A DNA stretch of 64,000 nucleotides, from positions 41,537 through 105,536 of the forward strand of contig SCVW01000017.1 in assembly GCA_007244375.1 (NCBI GenBank). The letters run 5' to 3'. Each line of letters starts with the position of its first letter. Position 1 is the first letter of the stretch. Below are positions 1-6,839 of the stretch, one piece after another. The DNA is from Smithella sp. (GTDB taxonomy: Bacteria > Desulfobacterota > Syntrophia > Syntrophales > Smithellaceae). Under the pieces are notes generated by a model, which made no database searches, was not told where the DNA came from, and saw only the letters and a program-made list of their open reading frames with translations. The position numbers and the translations under genes were made by a program.

Positions 1-2
1 GT

Positions 3-374
3 GTGGTTATGAAACAAAAGATCAATGATGCCGTTGAAACTTCCCTGGCAAAAAAAATAGACTCTCTGATTAAAAGTCCCGAAATTAAAAAATATACCGA
101 TTCCGGTAAACTTGCGGCCGTAGCCATGCAGCCACTGCTTAATAAAGACGGCGTAATTGATTTAAGAATAAAAGTAACAGGCACCACAAAAAACCCGGCC
201 GTCCGGCTTACACAGCCGCAGCTGGGTTCTTTGGGTAGCATCATAAAAGATGCGGCAGACAGCGTAGCAATTGAGGCCGGCAAAAGCGCTGCCAAAGAAG
301 CCGTCAAAAAAGTGCTTAATGAAGATCAGCAAAAAGTTTTAGAAGGAGTAGAGGGATTGTTTAATAAGAAATAA
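3..374 (+). CDS. C-terminal part of an AsmA-like protein (5' end outside window)
   Basis: The frame is open from the window edge, so the visible 123 residues are probably the tail of a larger gene; the apparent GTG/ATG near the edge need not be the start. The segment around residues 45-70 (a DGVIDLRIKVTGT stretch followed by KNPAVRL) resembles the C-terminal end of AsmA-type proteins, which anchor in the inner membrane and act in the periplasm or in lipid transport. After it comes a Lys/Glu-rich amphipathic tail ending in NKK. Family assignment rests on this short motif only, so it is moderate; no start, signal or domain core is visible. Confidence 0.5.
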   Translation: MVMKQKINDAVETSLAKKIDSLIKSPEIKKYTDSGKLAAVAMQPLLNKDGVIDLRIKVTGTTKNPAVRLTQPQLGSLGSIIKDAADSVAIEAGKSAAKEAVKKVLNEDQQKVLEGVEGLFNKK

Positions 375-391
375 ACTTTCCCCCCTCGCTT

Positions 392-1132
392 CTATTTTAC
401 AGTATATCCGCGGCCATCAAGGCATGCTGCCATAGCTCTTTGATAATCAGCCCGCATTTGCATGGCCTGATTGGCAGACAATCCCTGTGGAATTGCAGCA
501 GTCGGGTCGTAATTTGTCTGGTCAACAGCCCACTTATGGCATTCATAACGATCATTGTCCTGTTGTGCCTGACTCTGGCCTTTACGGGGATAAATAAAAA
601 GTCTATTTTCCATATTTTCACTTGAGGCCGGAGGTGCCTCACTTACATCACCCTGAGGCGGCTCAACAACAACATAACCTCCCGGTGTTGACGTATAATA
701 CGTTGCATTAGCGTAATAGTAAGGAATGCCGTGAAACCAGACAGTTGTGTAAAAGAGGGGTAAAAACGGAACAAACAGTCCAATGGGCGGGGCAACTACA
801 ACATATCGACTGCCGTGGTGGCGGTACCATACGCCGTGGTGATGATAGTAGCGTGAACGATCCCATCTTACTACCCTGTGATCTCTGGGAAGGGTTCTGA
901 ATGATTCACCGCGAACTGGATACGACCGATTATGACGATAACGGGAATCGACAAAGCTTTTTTGTGCGGCAGGCGGAGGCGCTTTTTTTACACCCTGTGC
1001 CGGTGCTCGTCCGGGTCCTTTGGACCCTCCATGCTGCCCGGGTTCGGCAAACCCGGAAATACTAATTGCCAAAATCATAATTATTGACAGCACGACGGCA
1101 AAATATTTTTTTAAATTAAGATTATATAGCAT
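392..1132 (-). CDS. Secreted protein with His/Tyr-rich centre and a C-terminal module shared with its neighbour
   Basis: Residues 1-30 form a signal peptide (hydrophobic core ending near GFAEPG), so the product is exported. The middle is rich in His, Tyr and Arg (for example YYHHHGVWYRHHGSRY) and is followed by a hydrophobic PPIGLFVPFLPLFY segment; this composition resembles the DUF6515 group of envelope proteins. The last ~65 residues (YPRKGQS, DRYECHKWAVDQT, YDP, then RRAMAACLDGRGYTVK) closely match the end of the adjacent 1154-1750 product, so the two share a duplicated C-terminal module with conserved Cys, Trp and DGRGYTVK. The genes are 21 bp apart and probably cotranscribed. The function is unknown. 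Confidence 0.8.
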   Translation of the reverse strand: MLYNLNLKKYFAVVLSIIMILAISISGFAEPGQHGGSKGPGRAPAQGVKKAPPPAAQKSFVDSRYRHNRSYPVRGESFRTLPRDHRVVRWDRSRYYHHHGVWYRHHGSRYVVVAPPIGLFVPFLPLFYTTVWFHGIPYYYANATYYTSTPGGYVVVEPPQGDVSEAPPASSENMENRLFIYPRKGQSQAQQDNDRYECHKWAVDQTNYDPTAAIPQGLSANQAMQMRADYQRAMAACLDGRGYTVK

Positions 1133-1153
1133 GACAGTAACCTCCTTTTTCAG

Positions 1154-1750
1154 CTATTTTACGGTATATCCACGGCCTTCCATACAGGCTGACATTGCCC
1201 GGCGAAATTGCAGAGCCATTTTTTCATTATGCAAATCCCGGCCTTTATTTCTATTCTGATAGGCTTCTTCCAATTGCCTTGCCGATTCCGCACGTGTCGC
1301 ATCGGAAACAGCTCCCGCCATGGCGCCGCCGGCAGCTCCGATTAAAGCTCCACCTCCGGCATGTCTCGGTCCGGCAATTAATGCTCCCAATACCGCACCC
1401 GCAATGGACATAACGACGGTATCGTGTCCCGGCGGCGGCATAGGGACAACCCTGACACGCTGTTCGGGAACAATAGATGAAACGCTTGGGTCAAAGCCGG
1501 TTTGATCTACTGCCCAATTATAGCATGCATAGTGATCGCGCGATTGTTGTTCGGTTGACTGTCCTTTTTTCGGATAAAAATAAATTTGCGTAACGGCAGT
1601 ACCATTTTGTTGATTCTGAACCGGTTGCGCAATGACCTGTTCGTTTGGATAGTAGTAACAGGAATTTAATAAGAAAACCGATGCAAGAAAAAAGAATATT
1701 AACCAGTATGAAAGTGCCTGACTTGTATTTTTAATGATTTTAGTAGTCAT
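1154..1750 (-). CDS. Glycine-zipper lipoprotein
   Basis: The N-terminal hydrophobic stretch ends in a lipobox-like LLNSC (Cys ~31), so a lipoprotein is likely. Residues ~105-150 are a glycine zipper (alternating G/A pattern GAVLGALIAG...GGGALIGAAGGAMAGAV), typical of outer-membrane-associated small lipoproteins. It shares the YPKKGQS / CYNWAVDQT / FDP block and the terminal RRAMSACMEGRGYTVK with the downstream gene at 392-1132, but the zipper is inserted between the two blocks. It likely forms an operon with that gene. The exact role is unknown; an envelope structural or stress function is inferred. Confidence 0.82.
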   Translation of the reverse strand: MTTKIIKNTSQALSYWLIFFFLASVFLLNSCYYYPNEQVIAQPVQNQQNGTAVTQIYFYPKKGQSTEQQSRDHYACYNWAVDQTGFDPSVSSIVPEQRVRVVPMPPPGHDTVVMSIAGAVLGALIAGPRHAGGGALIGAAGGAMAGAVSDATRAESARQLEEAYQNRNKGRDLHNEKMALQFRRAMSACMEGRGYTVK

Positions 1751-1860
1751 AGTTTTTTCTCCATTGTTTATAAGATTTTAATTCTTAACTGGAGATATTA
1801 TAAAAACAACGCTTTCGTAAGTCAATGTAATATAAATCCTTAAAATTTAATTAATCTAAG

Positions 1861-1904
1861 GCTGTGTCGCAATCCTCAAATTTGTGCCGGCATTACGACA
1901 CAGC
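1861..1904. terminator. Hairpin downstream of zraP-like gene
   Basis: GCTGTGTCG (1861-1869) pairs perfectly with CGACACAGC (1896-1904) across a 26-nt loop. On the minus strand it follows the stop of the Spy/CpxP gene at 1934. Only a weak T-rich run follows, so it is a possible terminator or an immobile repeat. The string CTGTGTCGCAAT at its start recurs near 25203. Confidence 0.4.
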
Positions 1905-1933
1905 TTTTCCCAAGGAGGGAAAGGGGTTGTCAG

Positions 1934-2437
1934 TTAAGGACAATATGTTACCGGACCGTATCCGTCGCGGCCTCTCATTCCTCCGCGAGGTCTAAATCCA
2001 GGACCCCGCCCCCAATGAGAATTTGCCAGTTTTTCATTTTGTTCCGCTGTTAGAATCTTGCGAATTTCCAATCTCAGGGCCATTCTTTTATCTTGTATTT
2101 CATCGCGCAATGCCCGAACCTCTTTTTGAGCGGCGTAAATTTTATCCCTGTCCGGATTTGCCTTTGACCATAGCCTTCGCAGTTCTACCGACTTGTCAAA
2201 TATTTTTTCTCTTAGCGGCCTTGTAGATTTCTGATTTTCATATACAAGGGCTTCGATTTTTGTTTTTTGCTCATCGGAAAGATTTAGGCTCCTTAATGTC
2301 GGGGTATTGCAACAACTCTCACCATTACGATAAGCCGGCCCTCTACCTCCATAAGCGCCGAAAGCAAACGCCGGTGCGGTTAAAATTATTCCCGCAAGAA
2401 CAATCATTGATAGAAATATTAATTTTCTCATAATCAA
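1934..2437 (-). CDS. zraP: Spy/CpxP family periplasmic protein, ZraP-like
   Basis: This is a 167-residue exported protein with a cleavable signal peptide (to about residue 26, APAFA-FG). Two LTxxQ-type motifs (LSDEQ and LTAEQ) bracket a long charged helical region, the signature of the Spy/CpxP/ZraP superfamily of periplasmic chaperones. A CC pair near residue 42 and a C-terminal Gly/Arg-rich tail ending in TYCP could bind metal, as Cys/His ends do in ZraP. It diverges from a histidine kinase and a sigma-54 response regulator, which is the zraP/zraSR layout known from enterobacteria, and has its own -24/-12 promoter. The role inferred is a zinc- or stress-responsive periplasmic chaperone that tunes the kinase. 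Confidence 0.85.
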   Translation of the reverse strand: MIMRKLIFLSMIVLAGIILTAPAFAFGAYGGRGPAYRNGESCCNTPTLRSLNLSDEQKTKIEALVYENQKSTRPLREKIFDKSVELRRLWSKANPDRDKIYAAQKEVRALRDEIQDKRMALRLEIRKILTAEQNEKLANSHWGRGPGFRPRGGMRGRDGYGPVTYCP

Positions 2438-2569
2438 TTTCCTCTACATAAGTTTTATTATTCAAAGTTATTCTTTTAACAATCCCGGGATGATTTGAAT
2501 AATGTTAAAGTTTTTTTATTATCAAACTACCAATATATTGATGACCAAACTCACTATTGTCTTTTTATT

Positions 2570-2585
2570 AGCAAGCTATATGCCA
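2570..2585 (-). promoter_or_regulatory. Sigma-54 (-24/-12) promoter of zraP
   Basis: Read on the minus strand the site is TGGCATATAGCTTGCT. It matches the RpoN consensus TGGCAC-N5-TTGCW, with GG and GC exactly 10 bp apart and one mismatch (T for C at the sixth base). It points towards zraP, with transcription expected to start near 2559, leaving a ~120-nt leader. The neighbouring regulator is a GAFTGA-bearing sigma-54 activator, which fits. Confidence 0.8.
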
Positions 2586-2671
2586 GTTAAATTTATACTG
2601 GTTAACATATTGTTTTTAATAGATAAATTAATAACAGATAAAAATATCATTTGTCTTTTAACCAGGTTGAG

Positions 2672-2720
2672 TGGATAATATGTATCCATTTAAGAGTATC
2701 CAAATGAATACAAAGTATCC
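2672..2720. promoter_or_regulatory. Candidate upstream activator sites for the sigma-54 regulator
   Basis: A perfect dyad TGGATA-N5-TATCCA lies at 2672-2688, and further TATCC copies occur at 2697 and 2716, the latter two preceded by AG. The sites are 87-150 bp upstream of the -24 element of zraP, a usual enhancer distance, and just before the kinase gene. Binding by the adjacent response regulator is inferred. Confidence 0.45.
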
Positions 2721-2747
2721 GCCTGTTGGCGAAAATCCAAGGACTGG

Positions 2748-4466
2748 ATGATGAGGGCTAAGAAAAAAATCTGGTTTAATATCTCGTTTTGGCTGGTAGT
2801 AGGTGCAATCACCCTTATGGCGATTGTTTCCGCAGTAATGACATTCACTTTTGTTCAGCAGAAAAGAGATCAGGCCGTTGAACTTCTGGTTGAGAAAGGC
2901 GCTACATTAATCAGGTCGTTTGAAACCGGTATGAACAGCACCCAAGGGATAGATGCAGAAATTTTCAGATTGCAAAAACTACTGGTGGAAACAACCAAAC
3001 AACCCGACATAGATTATATAATTATTACCGATCAGAAGGGCAATATCTTTGCTGATGGTGATCCCGCCCAAGTCGGAGATAAGTACGGTTTAGATTTAAA
3101 TATTAAATCATTGTCCTTATCAAGAAAAATTAGATGGCGTCAGGTGACCAATCCCGGAGGAGCGGATACATTTGAGGTTTACCGCGGATTTTTCCCTTTT
3201 GGAAAAGATGTGGAAGAAAAAACTTCCTTAAAAGGTGAAATCAACAGTAAAGAAAATAACAAATGGATGATCTATATCGGCCTGAATATGGCAACAATAG
3301 AAAGAGCAACAAGGGAAGACAACCGTGCTCATACCATCATTGTTTTAATTCTTTTATTAATTGGTTCTTCGGCAATAATTTCCCTTTACCTCGCACAGGC
3401 CTATCGTCTTACCCGTACATCTCTTTCCCGTGTTAAAATATTTTCAGAGGCGCTGGTGAAAAATATGCCCATTGGTCTGATTGCTCTGGATAATCAGGAT
3501 AAAATTATAGCGTGCAACGAGAAAGCACAAGTTATGTTGGGATTTGCCTTCGGTAACGTTTCAGGTAAACAAGATATGAAACTATTGCCTGATCATCTGA
3601 AAATAATGCTGGCAGAACTTTCTTCTGGTGACGGTTTTTTAGAACGCGATGTTAAACTGACTTTTGCTGACGGCAAGGAACGGATTTGGGAAGCCGTTGC
3701 TGCGGGGCTTATCGATGAAGGAACTTCGACAGGTAAAATCCTACTGATACGGGATGTTACGGATATTCGTCAAATGGAAAATGAAATTACCAAGAGCCGG
3801 CATCTTAGTTCTATCGGTTCTCTGGCAGCAGGAGTTGCCCATGAAATCCGTAATCCGCTAAGTTCGATTAAGGGATTTGCAGTCTACTTCAAAGAAAAGC
3901 TGTCCGGCAATAAAGAAGATGAGCAGACAGCGGATGTTATGGTTGCTGAAACAGAAAGACTCAATCGCGTAATAAGTCAGCTAATTGAATTTGCCAAACC
4001 GTTGGAGCTAAGGAAAGAAACAGTGCAGCTCGTAGAATTAGTACGGCATGCAGTAAAGTTGATTGATGCCGAAGCGAAAAAAAATAAAATCATTATTGAT
4101 GTTGATGTTGCCTCTGATTTACCGGAAGTAGAGGTTGATTCCGATAAAATCAAACAGGTTCTGCTCAACATTTTTCTAAATGCCCTTGAGGCAATGAAGG
4201 ACGGCGGTAATTTAAGAATTGGAGTAGAACGCGGCACGGATGATGTGACTGTAACAATTTCCGATACCGGAATAGGAATAGAAAAAACGGATTTGCCCCG
4301 AATATACGATCCTTATTTTACCTCGAAACCAGCGGGAACAGGACTCGGGTTGGCGATAGTGCAGAAATTTATGGAAGCACACGGTGGCAGGATCAATATG
4401 GAAAGCGTTCCTGGAAAAGGCACAAAAGTAATTTTGTATTTCCCTTTAAATCACATTAAAAATTAA
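2748..4466 (+). CDS. zraS: Sensor histidine kinase, ZraS-like
   Basis: This 572-residue membrane kinase has TM1 at ~12-32, a periplasmic sensor region of ~160 residues, and TM2 at ~193-214. A PAS domain (~225-340) is followed by a HisKA domain with phospho-acceptor His365 in HEIRNPLSSIKGF, then an HATPase_c domain with N box NIFLNALEAM, G1 box DTGIGI and G2 box GTGLGLAIV. The architecture matches the ZraS/HydH/AtoS type. The response regulator starts 3 bp after the stop, so they are cotranscribed. The start ATG at 2748 has an AAGGA ribosome site at 2739. The stimulus cannot be read from sequence, but the divergent ZraP-like gene points to metal or envelope stress. Confidence 0.88.
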   Translation: MMRAKKKIWFNISFWLVVGAITLMAIVSAVMTFTFVQQKRDQAVELLVEKGATLIRSFETGMNSTQGIDAEIFRLQKLLVETTKQPDIDYIIITDQKGNIFADGDPAQVGDKYGLDLNIKSLSLSRKIRWRQVTNPGGADTFEVYRGFFPFGKDVEEKTSLKGEINSKENNKWMIYIGLNMATIERATREDNRAHTIIVLILLLIGSSAIISLYLAQAYRLTRTSLSRVKIFSEALVKNMPIGLIALDNQDKIIACNEKAQVMLGFAFGNVSGKQDMKLLPDHLKIMLAELSSGDGFLERDVKLTFADGKERIWEAVAAGLIDEGTSTGKILLIRDVTDIRQMENEITKSRHLSSIGSLAAGVAHEIRNPLSSIKGFAVYFKEKLSGNKEDEQTADVMVAETERLNRVISQLIEFAKPLELRKETVQLVELVRHAVKLIDAEAKKNKIIIDVDVASDLPEVEVDSDKIKQVLLNIFLNALEAMKDGGNLRIGVERGTDDVTVTISDTGIGIEKTDLPRIYDPYFTSKPAGTGLGLAIVQKFMEAHGGRINMESVPGKGTKVILYFPLNHIKN

Positions 4467-4469
4467 GGA

Positions 4470-5837
4470 ATGTACATGAAAATAAATCAATCGATTATAA
4501 TTGTGGATGACGATTTTGCCCACCGTACCATGCTCAAGAAACTGCTGGGAGGTTGGGGTTATGAAATATTCGAAGCCGATGACGGTTCGGTTGCAATTGA
4601 AAAAGTGCAGAAACGATCATTTGATTTAATTTTGATGGATATCAGAATGCTTAATGTTTCCGGCATTGAAGCGCTGGAAAAAATCAAAATTATCAATCCG
4701 GCTATTCCCGTTATCATTATGACTGCTTATGCTTCCGTTGATACAGCCGTTGCCGCGTTGAAGAAAGGTGCTTATGATTATCTGACCAAACCACTGGATT
4801 TCGATGAACTCAAAATTGCCATCAGTCATGCCACTGAACACAGCCGGCTCAAGAAAGAAAATGAGTATTTAAGAGAAAGACTGGACGAAAAATTCGACAC
4901 GCAAAGAATGATCGGCCACAGTCCTTTAATGGTAAATTTATTGGAGACCGTAGCACAGGTAGCGGCAACGGAAGCCACGGTTTTGATTACCGGTGAATCA
5001 GGCACCGGTAAGGAAATGATTGCCAATATTATCCATTACAACAGTTCTCGTAAAGCGGCGCCGTTTGTAAAAATAAATTGTGCTGCCCTGACCGAATCGC
5101 TTTTGGAATCGGAACTATTTGGACACGAAAGGGGGGCCTTTACCGGAGCGGATAGAAAAAGGGAAGGCAAATTCCGGCAGGCGGCAGGCGGCAGCATTTT
5201 TCTGGATGAAGTCAGTGAAATGTCGCCGGCGATGCAAGTAAAGCTCTTGCGGGTTTTGCAGGAAAGAGAATTAACTCCCGTAGGCAGTGCTGAAGTGATC
5301 GCTGTCAATGTTCGCGTGATTGCCGCTTCCAATAAAGATTTGAGAAAAGAAATGGAACAGAAACGCTTTCGCGATGATCTTTTTTACAGACTCAATGTTG
5401 TAACTTTGAATGTGCCGCCTTTGAGGGACAGGAAAGAAGATATTCCTCTTCTGGCTCAGCATTTTCTGGAAATGTTTACTGCAAAAAATAAAAAAAGTAT
5501 CAAAGGTTTCACACCGCAGTCGCTGGAAAAGCTTATGCAATATAAATGGCCGGGTAATGTTCGTGAACTGATGAATGCGGTGGAACGGGCTGTTGTCCTG
5601 TCCCGTTTCGAATATATTGATGCCGATGAACTCATACCGCTGATGACGGATGGTTCAACTGCCGGCAGCGAACGGTCTGATTTCCCCAATAATATGTCGC
5701 TGGATGAAGTGGAAAAAAGAAGTATTCTGGAAGCAATCAACGCCTGCGGCGGCAATAAAAGCGAAGCTGCCCGCCGCCTGGGCATTACGCGCAAGACTCT
5801 CCGGAAAAAACTGGATAAATATGAAAAAACTGGTTAA
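4470..5837 (+). CDS. zraR: Sigma-54-dependent response regulator, ZraR-like
   Basis: The 455-residue NtrC-family activator has a receiver domain at 1-~125 (acidic DDD at 13-15, phospho-acceptor Asp57 in LILMDIRM). The AAA+ domain follows (Walker A GESGTGKE; ELFGHERGAFTGA loop that contacts sigma-54; Walker B GGSIFLDEV). The C-terminal Fis-type helix-turn-helix is SEAARRLGITRKTLRKKL. All key motifs are intact. It is in one operon with the kinase upstream. A sigma-54 promoter and repeated TATCC sites in the zraP/zraS intergenic region make zraP the obvious target. Confidence 0.9.
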   Translation: MYMKINQSIIIVDDDFAHRTMLKKLLGGWGYEIFEADDGSVAIEKVQKRSFDLILMDIRMLNVSGIEALEKIKIINPAIPVIIMTAYASVDTAVAALKKGAYDYLTKPLDFDELKIAISHATEHSRLKKENEYLRERLDEKFDTQRMIGHSPLMVNLLETVAQVAATEATVLITGESGTGKEMIANIIHYNSSRKAAPFVKINCAALTESLLESELFGHERGAFTGADRKREGKFRQAAGGSIFLDEVSEMSPAMQVKLLRVLQERELTPVGSAEVIAVNVRVIAASNKDLRKEMEQKRFRDDLFYRLNVVTLNVPPLRDRKEDIPLLAQHFLEMFTAKNKKSIKGFTPQSLEKLMQYKWPGNVRELMNAVERAVVLSRFEYIDADELIPLMTDGSTAGSERSDFPNNMSLDEVEKRSILEAINACGGNKSEAARRLGITRKTLRKKLDKYEKTG

Positions 5838-5976
5838 CTTAAAACAAAATTTTATGTATATTCACACCTGAATGTTTTTATTGACTAAAAATCAGTATCT
5901 GTAAAAATAAAGCCGGCAGGTATTAACTAAACAAATATAAGAACATTTTAAGCATAAAACATAAAGGAGAATCGTT

Positions 5977-6768
5977 ATGAAAAGTAAGAGCAAACTGATT
6001 CAGCTTTTTATCTCGGTGCTGATAATTTTCATGGTTGTGCCGGTTTACGCTAAATCGCCGGATACTGCCAATGATAAAGATGTACAGGAAGTATTGGAGC
6101 AGGGCTGGCAGTTGTTGAGCATAATGCACAAGGACAAAGCCGGTCTGGATAAAGCCATTGTCCTGTTTAAAAATGCTCTTGAAAAATATCCTCAGTACAA
6201 AGAGCTTCTTTCCTGGAAGGTTGCTGAGATGACCTTTAAAAAAGCTGATGAGGAACGCGATAAGGAAAAACGAAAACAGCTTTACAAAGAGACTCTGGAC
6301 TATTCACAGAAGGCGATACAACTGAATCCGCAATCGAGTGGAGGACATTATTGGGCGGGACTGGCGTATGTGAGACTTGCCGAACTTTCCGGCATATTAA
6401 GTGGCATTGGACTGGTAAACAAGGCAAAAAAAGAGTTTGAAAAGACAATAAACATTAATCCTGATCACAGATTCGCAATATTATCCAATGCTGTTCTTGC
6501 TGCCATATATCTGGGATTGCCGTGGCCTATGAACGACAATAAAAAAGCCGAAAAATATGCTGAAGAAGCAGTTAAAAAAGATTCGAATCTTACACTTGCC
6601 AGTGTGAACCTCGGCAAAGCTTATCTAAATCTCAAAAAATACGATAAGGCAAAAGATGAACTTAATCGATGTTTATTGACCCCCAATCCGACTTATGTCT
6701 GGGATGCCGAATTGTATGATTGGCCTCAGGCCAGAAAGCTTCTTAAAGAAATCGAAAACAAGAAATAA
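5977..6768 (+). CDS. Secreted TPR-repeat protein
   Basis: The N-terminus is a signal peptide (residues ~8-25, cleavage after VYA), followed by about four TPR-type helical pairs (for example NLGKAYLNLKKYDKAKDELNR near the end). The centre (LAELSGILSGIGLVNKAKKEFEKTININPDHRFAILSNAVLAAIYLGLPWP) is reminiscent of the periplasmic TatT component of some TRAP transporters, but no transporter genes are adjacent. It is preceded by AAAGGAG at 5963 and followed by its own terminator, so it appears monocistronic. The role is probably protein-protein scaffolding in the periplasm; the partner is unknown. Confidence 0.75.
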   Translation: MKSKSKLIQLFISVLIIFMVVPVYAKSPDTANDKDVQEVLEQGWQLLSIMHKDKAGLDKAIVLFKNALEKYPQYKELLSWKVAEMTFKKADEERDKEKRKQLYKETLDYSQKAIQLNPQSSGGHYWAGLAYVRLAELSGILSGIGLVNKAKKEFEKTININPDHRFAILSNAVLAAIYLGLPWPMNDNKKAEKYAEEAVKKDSNLTLASVNLGKAYLNLKKYDKAKDELNRCLLTPNPTYVWDAELYDWPQARKLLKEIENKK

Positions 6769-6772
6769 CGAA

Positions 6773-6810
6773 CTTATCGAGTTGATTTTATAAAACTTGA
6801 TAAGATTTTT
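6773..6810. terminator. Intrinsic terminator between TPR gene and molybdopterin gene
   Basis: CTTATCGAGTT (6773-6783) pairs with AACTTGATAAG (6794-6804) with one G-T pair, a 10-nt loop, and a run of five T on the plus strand. It ends the TPR gene and may also serve the minus-strand gene ending at 6840. Confidence 0.7.
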
Positions 6811-6839
6811 CTGTAAGCGGTTTCTTATATTTATGCAAC

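Noticed and set aside
440..625. Open frames antisense to the envelope protein genes
   Set aside because: They lie wholly opposite genes with signal peptides and conserved motifs and have no ribosome site.
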